NCBI GenBank assembly: GCA_028752905.1
Contig: JAQNBH010000003.1
Coordinates: 34,624,697-34,688,696 of the forward strand
From: Cladorhizidae sp. MBARI D1340-BT2
Taxonomy: Eukaryota; Porifera; Demospongiae; Poecilosclerida; Cladorhizidae
Length of the DNA: 64,000 nt
Direction of reading: 5' to 3'
The translations under genes were made by a program, and so were the position numbers. The stretch's first letter is position 1, and each line of letters starts with the position of its first letter. The notes beneath the pieces were generated by a model, which saw only the letters and a program-made list of their open reading frames with translations, was not told the DNA's origin and ran no database searches. Below, piece after piece: positions 35,675 through 47,826 of the stretch.

Positions 35675-36407
35675 GTGGTTGCCTCTGAGTTAGCTCATGG
35701 CACCAGTGAGAGAGTAGGTCTGTACGGGAGACATGTGGTTGCCTCTGAGTTAGCTCATGGCACCAGTGAGAGAGTAGGTCTGTACGGGAGACATGTGGTT
35801 GCCTCTAAGTTAGCTCATGGCACCAGTGAGAGAGTAGGTTTGTACGGGAGATATGCATTTGCTTCTGAGTTAGCTCATGGCACCAGTGAGAGAATACATG
35901 TTCATGTAGGTCTGTACGGGAGACATGTGGTTGCCGCTGAGTTATCTCATGGCACCAGTGAGAGAGTAGGTCTGTACGGGAGACATGTGGTTGCCTCTGA
36001 GTTAGCTCATGGCACATGTGAGAGAGTAGGTCTGTACGGGAGACATGTGGTTGCCTCTGAGATAACTCATGGCACCAGTGAGAGAGTAGGTTTGTACGGG
36101 AGACATGTGGATGCCATTGAGTTAGCTCATGGCACCAGTGAGAGAGTAGCTATGTATGGGAGACATGTGGTTGCCTCTGAGTTAGCTCATGGCACCAGTG
36201 AGAGAGTAGGTCTGTACGGGAGACATGTGCTTGCCTCTGAGTTAGCTCATGGCACCAGTGAGAGAGTAGGTATGTATGGGAGACATGTGGTTGCCTCTAA
36301 TTTAGCTCATGGCACCAGTGAGAGAGTAGGTCTGTACGGGAGACATGTGGTTGCCTCTGAGATAGCTCATGGCACCAATGAGAGAGTAGGTCTGTACGGG
36401 AAGACAT
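35675..36407 (+). repeat. 12-monomer HOR derivative, copy 4
   Basis: Offset 9670 from 26005-26737, with the same damaged palindrome (near 35895). It has a private GTGGATGCCATTG near 36108. Confidence 0.9.
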
Positions 36408-36648
36408 GTGGTTGCCTCTGAGTTAGCTCATGGGACCAGTGAGAGAGTAGGTCTGTACGGGAGACATGTGGTTGCCTCTGTGATAGCTCATGGCACCAGT
36501 GAGAGAGTAGGTATGTACGGGAGACATGTGGTTGCCTCTGAGTTAGCTCATGGCACCAGTTAGAGAGTAGGTCTGTATGGGAGACATGTAGTTGCCTCTA
36601 AGTTAGCTCATGGCACCAGTGAGAGAGTAGGTCTGTACGGGAAGACAT
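36408..36648 (+). repeat. 4-monomer mini-block, copy 4
   Basis: Offset 9670 from 26738-26978, with the CTCTGTGATAG change near 36478. Confidence 0.9.
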
Positions 36649-37621
36649 GTGGTTGCCTCTGAGTTAGCTCATGGGACCAGTGAGAGAGTAGGTCTGTACG
36701 GGAGACATGTGGTTGCCTCTGAGATAGCTCATGTCACCAGTGAGAGAGTAGGTTTGTACGGGAGACATGTGGTTGCCTCTGAGTTATCTCATGGCACCAG
36801 TGAGAGAGTAGGAATGTACGGGAGACATGTGGTTGCCTCTGAGTTAGCTCATGGCACCAGTGAGAGAGTAGGTCTGTAAGGGAGACATGTGGTTGCCTCT
36901 GAGTTAGCTCATGGCACCAGTGAGAGAGTAGGTCTGTACGGGAGAAATGTGGTTGCCTCTAAGTTAGCTCATGGCACCAGTGAGAGAGTAGGTTTGTACG
37001 GGAGAAATGTGTTTGCTTCTGAGTTAGCTCATGGCACCAGTGAGAGAGTACATGTACATGTAGGACTGTACGGGAGACATGTGGTTGCCGCTGAGTTATC
37101 TCATGGCACCAGTGAGAGAGTAGGTCTGTACGGGAGACATGTGGTTACCTCTGAGTTAGCTCATGGCACCAGTGAGAGAGTAGGTCTGTAGGGGAGCCAT
37201 GTGGTTGCCTCTGAGATAGCTCATGGCACCAGTGAGAGAGTAGGTTTGTACGGGTGACATGTGGTTGCCATTGAGTTAGCTCATGGCACCAGTGAGAGAG
37301 TAGGTATGTATGGGAGACATGTGGCTGCCTCTGAGTTAGCTCATGGCACCAGTGAGAGAGTAGGTCTGTACGGGAGACATGTGCTTGCCTCTGAGTTAGC
37401 TCATGGCACCAGTGAGAGAGTAGGTATGTACGGGAGACATGCGGTTGCCTCTGAGTTAGCTCATGGCACCAGTGAGAGAGTAGGTCTGTACGGGAGACAT
37501 GTGGTTGCCTCTGAGATAGCTCATGGCACCAGTGAGAGAGTAGGTTTGTACGGGAGACATGTGGTTGCCTCTGAGTTAGCTCATGGCACCAGTGAGAGAG
37601 TAGGTCTGTACGTGACGACAT
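36649..37621 (+). repeat. Canonical 16-monomer HOR unit
   Basis: Matches 26979-27761 to about 37431, then continues as an ordinary HOR (a-cI-t) where 26979-28131 crosses the duplication joint. Private mark: CATGCGGTTGCC near 37439. Confidence 0.9.
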
Positions 37622-38414
37622 GTGGTTGCCTCTGAGTTAGCTCATGGCACCAGTGAGAGAGTAGGTCTGTACGGGAGACATGTGGTTGCCTCTGAGTTAG
37701 CTCATGGCACCAGTGAGAGAGTAGGTCTGTACGGGAGACATGTGGTTGCCTCTAAGTTAGCTCATGGCACCAGTGAGAGAGTAGGTTTGTACGGGAGATA
37801 TGCATTTGCTTCTGAGTTAGCTCATGGCACCAGTGAGAGAATACATGTACATGTAGGTCTGTACGGGAGACATGTGGTTGCCGCTGAGTTATCTCATGGC
37901 ACCAGTGAGAGAGTAGGTCTGTACGGGAGACATGTGGTTGCCTATGAGTTAGCTCATGGCACATGTGAGAGAGTAGGTCTGTACGGGAGACATGTGGTTG
38001 CCTCTGAGATAACTCATGGCACCAGTGAGAGAGTAGGTTTGTACGGGAGACATGTGGTTGCCATTGAGTTAGCTCATGGCACCAGTGAGAGAGTAGCTAT
38101 GTATGGGAGACATGTGGTTGCCTCTGAGTTAGCTCATGGCACCAGTGAGAGAGTAGGTCTGTACGGGAGACATGTGCTTGCCTCTGAGTTAGCTCATGGC
38201 ACCAGTGAGAGAGTAGGTATGTATGGGAGATATGTGGTTGCCTCTAATTTAGCTCATGGCACCAGTGAGAGAGTAGGTCTGTACGGGAGACATGTGGTTG
38301 CCTCTGAGATAGCTCATGGCACCAATGAGAGAGTAGGTTTGTACGGGAGACATGTGGTTGCCTCTTAGTTAGCTCATGGCACCAGTGAGAGAGTAGGTCT
38401 GTACGGGAAGACAT
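37622..38414 (+). repeat. 13-monomer HOR derivative
   Basis: 793 bp = 13 x 60 + 12 + 1. It extends the 12-monomer type by one t monomer reading CCTCTTAGTTAGC (TAG near 38365). It has private GCCTATGAGTTAG near 37931. The end of this block opens the rearranged 38-48 kb domain. Confidence 0.88.
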
Positions 38415-39195
38415 GTGGTTGCCTCTGAGTTAGCTCATGGGACCAGTGAGAGAGCAGGTCTGTACGGGAGACATGTGGTTGCCTCTGAGATAGCTCATGG
38501 CACCAGTGAGAGAGTAGGTATGTACGGGAGACATGTGGTTGCCTCTGAGTTAGCTCATGGTACCAGTTAGAGAGTAGGTCTGTATGGGAGACATGTAGTT
38601 GCCTCTAAGTTAGCTCATGGCACCAGTGAGAGAGTAGGTCTGTACGGGAGACATGTGGTTGCCTCTAAGTTAGCTCATGGCACCAGTGAGAGAGTAGGTT
38701 TGTACGGAGGATATGTGTTCGCTTCTGAGTTAGCTCATGGCACCAGTGAGAGAGTAAGTCTGTACGGGAGACATGTGGTTGCCTCTGAGTTAGCTCATGG
38801 CACCAGTGAGAGAGTAGGTTTGTACGGGAGACATGTGGTTGCCATTGAGTTAGCTCATGGCACCAGTGAGAGAGTAGGTATGTATGGGAGACATGTGGTT
38901 GCCTCTGAGTTAGCTCATGGCACCAGTGAGAGAGTAGGTCTGTACGGGAGACATGTGCTTGCCTCTGAGTTAGCTCATGGCACCAGTGAGAGAGTAGGTA
39001 TGTACGGGAGACATGTGGTTGCCTCTGAGTTAGCTCATGGCACCAATGAGAGAGTAGGTCTGTACGGGAGACATGTGGTTGCTTCTGAGATAGCTCATGG
39101 CACCAGTGAGAGAGTAGGTTTGTACGGGAGACATGTGGTTGCCTCTGAGTTAGCTCATGGCACCAGTGAGAGAGTAGGTCTGTACGGGAAGACAT
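38415..39195 (+). repeat. 13-monomer HOR variant without a 72-mer
   Basis: 781 bp = 13 x 60 + 1. The P-c-cI stretch of the HOR is missing, and the tY monomer reads ACGGAGGATATGTGTTCGC. This is one of the few HORs with no palindrome. Related tracts are 40490-41129, 43065-43667 and 44685-45465. Confidence 0.88.
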
Positions 39196-40228
39196 GTGGT
39201 TGCCTCTGAGTTAGCTCATGGGACCAGTAAGAGAGTAGGTCTGTACAGGAGGCATGTGGTTGCCTCTGAGATAGCTCATGGCACCAGTGAGAGAGTAGGT
39301 TTGTACGGGAGACATGTGGTTACCTCTGAGATAGCTCATGGCACCAGTGAGAGAGTAGGTTTGTACGGGAGACATGTGGTTGCCATTGAGTTAGCTCATG
39401 GCACCAGTGAGAGAGTAGGTCTGTAAGGGAGACATGTGGTTGCCTCTGAGTTAGCTGATGGCACCAGTGAGAGAGTAGGTCTGTACGGGAGACATGTGGT
39501 TGCCTCTAAGTTAGCTCATGGCACCAGTGAGAGAGTATGTTTGTACGAGAGATATGTGTTTGCTTCTGAGTTAGCTCATGGCACCAGTGAGAGAGTACAT
39601 GTACATGTAGGTCTGTACGGGAGACATGTGGTTGCCTCTGAGATAGCTCATGGCACCAGTGAGAGAGTAGGTTTGTACGGCAGACATGTGGTTGCCTCTG
39701 AGTTAGCTCATGGCACCAGTGAGAGAGTAGGTATGTACGGGAGACATGTGGTTGCCTCTGAGTTAGCTCATGGTACCAGTGAGAGAGTAGGTCTGTACGG
39801 GAGACATGTGGTTGCCTCTGAGTTAGCTCATGGGACCAGTGAGAGAGTAGATCTGTACGGGAGACATGTGGTTGCCTCTGAGATAGCTCATGGCACCAGT
39901 GAGAGAGTAGGTTTGTATGGGAGACATGTGGTTGCCTCTGAGTTAGCTCATGGCACCAGTGAGAGAGTAGGTATGTACGGGAGACATGTGGTTGCCTCTG
40001 AGTTAGCTCATGGCACCAGTGAGAGAGTAGGTATGTACGGGAGACATGTGGTTGCCTCTGAGTTAGCTCATGGCACCAATGAGAGAGTAGGTCTGTACGG
40101 GAGACATGTGGTTGCTTCTGAGATAGCTCATGGCACCAGTGAGAGAGTAGGTTTGTACGGGAGACATGTGGTTGCCTCTGAGTTAGCTCATGGCACCAGT
40201 GAGAGAGTAGGTCTGTACGGGAAGACAT
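39196..40228 (+). repeat. 17-monomer HOR variant with a chimeric 72-mer
   Basis: 1,033 bp = 17 x 60 + 12 + 1, order F-cI-tI-tN-c-cK-tY-P-t-a-c-cI-t-a-a-cI-t. The 72-mer at 39595 has the body GCCTCTGAGATAG instead of GCCGCTGAGTTATCT. Marks are ACAGGAGGCATG, CTGTAAGGG, GCTGATGGC and GTACGAGAGATATG. The copy at 45466-46498 has offset 6270. Confidence 0.88.
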
Positions 40229-41129
40229 GTGGTTGCCTCTGAGTTAGCTCATGGGACCAGTAAGAGAGTAGGTCTGTACAGGAGGCATGTGGTTGCCTCT
40301 GAGATAGCTCATGGCACCAGTGAGAGAGTAGGTTTGTACGGGAGACATGTGGTTACCTCTGAGATAGCTCATGGCACCAGTGAGAGAGTAGGTTTGTACG
40401 GGAGACATGTGGTTGCCATTGAGTTAGCTCATGGCACCAGTGAGAGAGTAGGTCTGTAAGGGAGACATGTGGTTGCCTCTGAGTTAGCTCATGGTACCAG
40501 TTAGAGAGTAGGTCTGTATGGGAGACATGTAGTTGCCTCTAAGTTAGCTCATGGCACCAGTGAGAGAGTAGGTCTGTACGGGAGACATGTGGTTGCCTCT
40601 AAGTTAGCTCATGGCACCAGTGAGAGAGTAGGTTTGTACGGAGGATATGTGTTCGCTTCTGAGTTAGCTCATGGCACCAGTGAGAGAGTAAGTCTGTACG
40701 GGAGACATGTGGTTGCCTCTGAGTTAGCTCATGGCACCAGTGAGAGAGTAGGTTTGTACGGGAGACATGTGGTTGCCATTGAGTTAGCTCATGGCACCAG
40801 TGAGAGAGTAGGTATGTATGGGAGACATGTGGTTGCCTCTGAGTTAGCTCATGGCACCAGTGAGAGAGTAGGTCTGTACGGGAGACATGTGCTTGCCTCT
40901 GAGTTAGCTCATGGCACCAGTGAGAGAGTAGGTATGTACGGGAGACATGTGGTTGCCTCTGAGTTAGCTCATGGCACCAATGAGAGAGTAGGTCTGTACG
41001 GGAGACATGTGGTTGCTTCTGAGATAGCTCATGGCACCAGTGAGAGAGTAGGTTTGTACGGGAGACATGTGGTTGCCTCTGAGTTAGCTCATGGCACCAG
41101 TGAGAGAGTAGGTCTGTACGGGAAGACAT
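40229..41129 (+). repeat. 15-monomer deletion derivative
   Basis: 901 bp = 15 x 60 + 1, no 72-mer. It starts like 39196 and switches at about 40490 to the 38555 type (GGTACCAGTTAGAG, CATGTAGTTGCC). That is consistent with out-of-register recombination between neighbouring HORs. Confidence 0.87.
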
Positions 41130-42102
41130 GTGGTTGCCTCTGAGTTAGCTCATGGGACCAGTAAGAGAGTAGGTCTGTACAGGAGGCATGTGGTTGCCTC
41201 TGAGATAGCTCATGGCACCAGTGAGAGAGTAGGTTTGTACGGGAGACATGTGGTTACCTCTGAGATAGCTCATGGCACCAGTGAGAGAGTAGGTTTGTAC
41301 GGGAGACATGTGGTTGCCATTGAGTTAGCTCATGGCACCAGTGAGAGAGTAGGTCTGTAAGGGAGACATGTGGTTGCCTCTGAGTTAGCTGATGGCACCA
41401 GTGAGAGAGTAGGTCTGTACGGGAGACATGTGGTTGCCTCTAAGTTAGCTCATGGCACCAGTGAGAGAGTATGTTTGTACGAGAGATATGTGTTTGCTTC
41501 TGAGTTAGCTCATGGCACCAGTGAGAGAGTACATGTACATGTAGGTCTGTACGGGAGACATGTGGTTGCCTCTGAGATAGCTCATGGCACCAGTGAGAGA
41601 GTAGGTTTGTACGGCAGACATGTGGTTGCCTCTGAGTTAGCTCATGGTACCAGTGAGAGAGTAGGTCTGTACGGGAGACATGTGGTTGCCTCTGAGTTAG
41701 CTCATGGGACCAGTGAGAGAGTAGATCTGTACGGGAGACATGTGGTTGCCTCTGAGATAGCTCATGGCACCAGTGAGAGAGTAGGTTTGTATGGGAGACA
41801 TGTGGTTGCCTCTGAGTTAGCTCATGGCACCAGTGAGAGAGTAGGTATGTACGGGAGACATGTGGTTGCCTCTGAGTTAGCTCATGGCACCAGTGAGAGA
41901 GTAGGTATGTACGGGAGACATGTGGTTGCCTCTGAGTTAGCTCATGGCACCAATGAGAGAGTAGGTCTGTACGGGAGACATGTGGTTGCTTCTGAGATAG
42001 CTCATGGCACCAGTGAGAGAGTAGGTTTGTACGGGAGACATGTGGTTGCCTCTGAGTTAGCTCATGGCACCAGTGAGAGAGTAGGTCTGTACGGGAAGAC
42101 AT
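41130..42102 (+). repeat. 16-monomer HOR, chimeric 72-mer type
   Basis: 973 bp, equal to the 17-monomer 39196 type minus its a monomer after the t that follows P. The 72-mer starts at 41529 with the GAGATAG body. The length equals the canonical HOR by coincidence of gains and losses; the internal order differs. Confidence 0.87.
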
Positions 42103-43667
42103 GTGGTTGCCTCTGAGTTAGCTCATGGGACCAGTAAGAGAGTAGGTCTGTACAGGAGGCATGTGGTTGCCTCTGAGATAGCTCATGGCACCAGTGAGAG
42201 AGTAGGTTTGTACGGGAGACATGTGGTTACCTCTGAGATAGCTCATGGCACCAGTGAGAGAGTAGGTTTGTACGGGAGACATGTGGTTGCCATTGAGTTA
42301 GCTCATGGCACCAGTGAGAGAGTAGGTCTGTAAGGGAGACATGTGGTTGCCTCTGAGTTAGCTGATGGCACCAGTGAGAGAGTAGGTCTGTACGGGAGAC
42401 ATGTGGTTGCCTCTAAGTTAGCTCATGGCACCAGTGAGAGAGTATGTTTGTACGAGAGATATGTGTTTGCTTCTGAGTTAGCTCATGGCACCAGTGAGAG
42501 AGTACATGTACATGTAGGTCTGTACGGGAGACATGTGGTTGCCTCTGAGATAGCTCATGGCACCAGTGAGAGAGTAGGTTTGTACGGCAGACATGTGGTT
42601 GCCTCTGAGTTAGCTCATGGCACCAGTGAGAGAGTAGGTATGTACGGGAGACATGTGGTTGCCTCTGAGTTAGCTCATGGCACCAGTGAGAGAGTAGGTC
42701 TGTACGGGAGACATGTGGTTGCCTCTGAGTTAGCTCATGGGACCAGTGAGAGAGTAGATCTGTACGGGAGACATGTGGTTGCCTCTGAGATAGCTCATGG
42801 CACCAGTGAGAGAGTAGGTTTGTATGGGAGACATGTGGTTGCCTCTGAGTTAGCTCATGGCACCAGTGAGAGAGTAGGTATGTACGGGAGACATGTGGTT
42901 GCCTCTGAGTTAGCTCATGGCACCAGTGAGAGAGTAGGTCTGTACGGGAGACATGTGGTTGCCTCTGAGTTAGCTCATGGCACCAGTGAGAGAGTAGGTC
43001 TGTACGGGAGACATGTGGTTGCCTCTGAGTTAGCTCATGGCACCAGTGAGAGAGTACGTTTGTAATGTAGTTGCCTCTAAGTTAGCTCATGGCACCAGTG
43101 AGAGAGTAGGTCTGTACGGGAGACATGTGGTTGCCTCTAAGTTAGCTCATGGCACCAGTGAGAGAGTAGGTTTGTACGGAGGATATGTGTTCGCTTCTGA
43201 GTTAGCTCATGGCACCAGTGAGAGAGTAAGTCTGTACGGGAGACATGTGGTTGCCTCTGAGTTAGCTCATGGCACCAGTGAGAGAGTAGGTTTGTACGGG
43301 AGACATGTGGTTGCCATTGAGTTAGCTCATGGCACCAGTGAGAGAGTAGGTATGTATGGGAGACATGTGGTTGCCTCTGAGTTAGCTCATGGCACCAGTG
43401 AGAGAGTAGGTCTGTACGGGAGACATGTGCTTGCCTCTGAGTTAGCTCATGGCACCAGTGAGAGAGTAGGTATGTACGGGAGACATGTGGTTGCCTCTGA
43501 GTTAGCTCATGGCACCAATGAGAGAGTAGGTCTGTACGGGAGACATGTGGTTGCTTCTGAGATAGCTCATGGCACCAGTGAGAGAGTAGGTTTGTACGGG
43601 AGACATGTGGTTGCCTCTGAGTTAGCTCATGGCACCAGTGAGAGAGTAGGTCTGTACGGGAAGACAT
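42103..43667 (+). repeat. 26-monomer block with an 8-bp deletion joint
   Basis: 1,565 bp = 26 x 60 + 12 + 1 - 8. The left part matches 46499-47460. At 43064/43065 the sequence reads GTTTGTAATGTAGTTGCC, lacking CGGGAGAC, and then follows the 38585 type. The deletion joins two different HOR positions. Confidence 0.88.
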
Positions 43668-44263
43668 GTGGTTGCCTCTGAGTTAGCTCATGGGACCAGT
43701 AAGAGAGTAGGTCTGTACAGGAGGCATGTGGTTGCCTCTGAGATAGCTCATGGCACCAGTGAGAGAGTAGGTTTGTACGGGAGACATGTGGTTACCTCTG
43801 AGATAGCTCATGGCACCAGTGAGAGAGTAGGTTTGTACGGGAGACATGTGGTTGCCATTGAGTTAGCTCATGGCACCAGTGAGAGAGTAGGTCTGTAAGG
43901 GAGACATGTGGTTGCCTCTGAGTTAGCTGATGGCACCAGTGAGAGAGTACATGTACATGTAGGTCTGTATGGGAGACATGTGGTTGCCGCTGAGTTATCT
44001 CATGGCACCAGTGAGAGAGTAGGTCTGTACGGGAGACATGTGGTTGCCTCTGAGTTAGCTCATGGCACCAGTGAGAGAGTAGGTATGTATGGGAGACATG
44101 TGGTTGCCTCTGAGTTAGCTCATGGCACCAGTGAGAGTGTAGGTCTGTACGGGAGACATGTGGTTACCTCTGAGTTAGCTCATGGCACCAGTGAGAGAGT
44201 AGGTATGTGCCTCTGAGATAGCTCATGGCACCAGTGAGAGAGTAGGTCTCTACGGGAAGACAT
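43668..44263 (+). repeat. 10-monomer block with a 17-bp deletion
   Basis: 596 bp = 10 x 60 + 12 + 1 - 17. The deletion is after 44208 (GGTATGT joined to GCCTCTGAG). The same scar is at 47771/47772 in the 46499 block (offset 3563). Confidence 0.88.
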
Positions 44264-44684
44264 GTGGTTGCCTCTGAGTTAGCTCATGGCACCAGTGAGA
44301 GAGTAGGTTTGTACGGGAGACATGTGGTTGCCATTGAGTTAGCTCATGGCACCAGTGAGAGAGTAGCTATGTATGGGAGACATGTGGTTGCCTCTGAGTT
44401 AGCTCATGGCACCAGTGAGAGAGTAGGTCTGTACGGGAGACATGTGCTTGCCTCTGAGTTAGCTCATGGCACCAGTGAGAGAGTAGGTATGTATGGGAGA
44501 TATGTGGTTGCCTCTAATTTAGCTCATGGCACCAGTGAGAGAGTAGGTCTGTACGGGAGACATGTGGTTGCCTCTGAGATAGCTCATGGCACCAATGAGA
44601 GATTAGGTTTGTACGGGAGACATGTGGTTGCCTCTTAGTTAGCTCATGGCACCAGTGAGAGAGTAGGTCTGTACGGGAAGACAT
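44264..44684 (+). repeat. 7-monomer block
   Basis: 421 bp = 7 x 60 + 1, matching 38010-38414 (offset 6270). It differs by GAGATTAGG near 44603. The preceding 61-mer reads TCTCTACGGGAAG, a mark shared with 47827. Confidence 0.87.
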
Positions 44685-45465
44685 GTGGTTGCCTCTGAGT
44701 TAGCTCATGGGACCAGTGAGAGAGCAGGTCTGTACGGGAGACATGTGGTTGCCTCTGAGATAGCTCATGGCACCAGTGAGAGAGTAGGTATGTACGGGAG
44801 ACATGTGGTTGCCTCTGAGTTAGCTCATGGTACCAGTTAGAGAGTAGGTCTGTATGGGAGACATGTAGTTGCCTCTAAGTTAGCTCATGGCACCAGTGAG
44901 AGAGTAGGTCTGTACGGGAGACATGTGGTTGCCTCTAAGTTAGCTCATGGCACCAGTGAGAGAGTAGGTTTGTACGGAGGATATGTGTTCGCTTCTGAGT
45001 TAGCTCATGGCACCAGTGAGAGAGTAAGTCTGTACGGGAGACATGTGGTTGCCTCTGAGTTAGCTCATGGCACCAGTGAGAGAGTAGGTTTGTACGGGAG
45101 ACATGTGGTTGCCATTGAGTTAGCTCATGGCACCAGTGAGAGAGTAGGTATGTATGGGAGACATGTGGTTGCCTCTGAGTTAGCTCATGGCACCAGTGAG
45201 AGAGTAGGTCTGTACGGGAGACATGTGCTTGCCTCTGAGTTAGCTCATGGCACCAGTGAGAGAGTAGGTATGTACGGGAGACATGTGGTTGCCTCTGAGT
45301 TAGCTCATGGCACCAATGAGAGAGTAGGTCTGTACGGGAGACATGTGGTTGCTTCTGAGATAGCTCATGGCACCAGTGAGAGAGTAGGTTTGTACGGGAG
45401 ACATGTGGTTGCCTCTGAGTTAGCTCATGGCACCAGTGAGAGAGTAGGTCTGTACGGGAAGACAT
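44685..45465 (+). repeat. 13-monomer HOR variant without a 72-mer, copy
   Basis: Offset 6270 from 38415-39195, with the same GAGAGCAGG, GGTACCAGTTAGAG and ACGGAGGATATG marks. Confidence 0.88.
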
Positions 45466-46498
45466 GTGGTTGCCTCTGAGTTAGCTCATGGGACCAGTAA
45501 GAGAGTAGGTCTGTACAGGAGGCATGTGGTTGCCTCTGAGATAGCTCATGGCACCAGTGAGAGAGTAGGTTTGTACGGGAGACATGTGGTTACCTCTGAG
45601 ATAGCTCATGGCACCAGTGAGAGAGTAGGTTTGTACGGGAGACATGTGGTTGCCATTGAGTTAGCTCATGGCACCAGTGAGAGAGTAGGTCTGTAAGGGA
45701 GACATGTGGTTGCCTCTGAGTTAGCTGATGGCACCAGTGAGAGAGTAGGTCTGTACGGGAGACATGTGGTTGCCTCTAAGTTAGCTCATGGCACCAGTGA
45801 GAGAGTATGTTTGTACGAGAGATATGTGTTTGCTTCTGAGTTAGCTCATGGCACCAGTGAGAGAGTACATGTACATGTAGGTCTGTACGGGAGACATGTG
45901 GTTGCCTCTGAGATAGCTCATGGCACCAGTGAGAGAGTAGGTTTGTACGGCAGACATGTGGTTGCCTCTGAGTTAGCTCATGGCACCAGTGAGAGAGTAG
46001 GTATGTACGGGAGACATGTGGTTGCCTCTGAGTTAGCTCATGGCACCAGTGAGAGAGTAGGTCTGTACGGGAGACATGTGGTTGCCTCTGAGTTAGCTCA
46101 TGGGACCAGTGAGAGAGTAGATCTGTACGGGAGACATGTGGTTGCCTCTGAGATAGCTCATGGCACCAGTGAGAGAGTAGGTTTGTATGGGAGACATGTG
46201 GTTGCCTCTGAGTTAGCTCATGGCACCAGTGAGAGAGTAGGTATGTACGGGAGACATGTGGTTGCCTCTGAGTTAGCTCATGGCACCAGTGAGAGAGTAG
46301 GTATGTACGGGAGACATGTGGTTGCCTCTGAGTTAGCTCATGGCACCAATGAGAGAGTAGGTCTGTACGGGAGACATGTGGTTGCTTCTGAGATAGCTCA
46401 TGGCACCAGTGAGAGAGTAGGTTTGTACGGGAGACATGTGGTTGCCTCTGAGTTAGCTCATGGCACCAGTGAGAGAGTAGGTCTGTACGGGAAGACAT
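45466..46498 (+). repeat. 17-monomer HOR variant, copy
   Basis: Offset 6270 from 39196-40228. One visible difference is GGCACC near 46043 where the other copy has GGTACC (39773). The chimeric 72-mer starts at 45865. Confidence 0.88.
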
Positions 46499-47826
46499 GT
46501 GGTTGCCTCTGAGTTAGCTCATGGGACCAGTAAGAGAGTAGGTCTGTACAGGAGGCATGTGGTTGCCTCTGAGATAGCTCATGGCACCAGTGAGAGAGTA
46601 GGTTTGTACGGGAGACATGTGGTTACCTCTGAGATAGCTCATGGCACCAGTGAGAGAGTAGGTTTGTACGGGAGACATGTGGTTGCCATTGAGTTAGCTC
46701 ATGGCACCAGTGAGAGAGTAGGTCTGTAAGGGAGACATGTGGTTGCCTCTGAGTTAGCTGATGGCACCAGTGAGAGAGTAGGTCTGTACGGGAGACATGT
46801 GGTTGCCTCTAAGTTAGCTCATGGCACCAGTGAGAGAGTATGTTTGTACGAGAGATATGTGTTTGCTTCTGAGTTAGCTCATGGCACCAGTGAGAGAGTA
46901 CATGTACATGTAGGTCTGTACGGGAGACATGTGGTTGCCTCTGAGATAGCTCATGGCACCAGTGAGAGAGTAGGTTTGTACGGCAGACATGTGGTTGCCT
47001 CTGAGTTAGCTCATGGCACCAGTGAGAGAGTAGGTATGTACGGGAGACATGTGGTTGCCTCTGAGTTAGCTCATGGCACCAGTGAGAGAGTAGGTCTGTA
47101 CGGGAGACATGTGGTTGCCTCTGAGTTAGCTCATGGGACCAGTGAGAGAGTAGATCTGTACGGGAGACATGTGGTTGCCTCTGAGATAGCTCATGGCACC
47201 AGTGAGAGAGTAGGTTTGTATGGGAGACATGTGGTTGCCTCTGAGTTAGCTCATGGCACCAGTGAGAGAGTAGGTATGTACGGGAGACATGTGGTTGCCT
47301 CTGAGTTAGCTCATGGCACCAGTGAGAGAGTAGGTCTGTACGGGAGACATGTGGTTGCCTCTGAGTTAGCTCATGGCACCAGTGAGAGAGTAGGTCTGTA
47401 CGGGAGACATGTGGTTGCCTCTGAGTTAGCTCATGGCACCAGTGAGAGAGTACGTTTGTACGGGAGATATGTGTTTGCTTCTGAGTTAGCTCATGGCACC
47501 AGTGAGAGAGTACATGTACATGTAGGTCTGTATGGGAGACATGTGGTTGCCGCTGAGTTATCTCATGGCACCAGTGAGAGAGTAGGTCTGTACGGGAGAC
47601 ATGTGGTTGCCTCTGAGTTAGCTCATGGCACCAGTGAGAGAGTAGGTATGTATGGGAGACATGTGGTTGCCTCTGAGTTAGCTCATGGCACCAGTGAGAG
47701 TGTAGGTCTGTACGGGAGACATGTGGTTACCTCTGAGTTAGCTCATGGCACCAGTGAGAGAGTAGGTATGTGCCTCTGAGATAGCTCATGGCACCAGTGA
47801 GAGAGTAGGTCTCTACGGGAAGACAT
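46499..47826 (+). repeat. 22-monomer block with the 17-bp deletion
   Basis: 1,328 bp = 22 x 60 + 2 x 12 + 1 - 17. The first 72-mer (46898) has the GAGATAG body and the second (near 47509) has the GCCGCTGAG body, so both 72-mer types lie in one block. Confidence 0.88.

Noticed and set aside
45776..46498. - strand frames rich in SHWCHEL as genes, possibly zinc-binding because of Cys and His
   Set aside because: They are the reverse complement of the same monomer. Cys and His spacing follows the 20-residue period and matches no metal-binding family I know.
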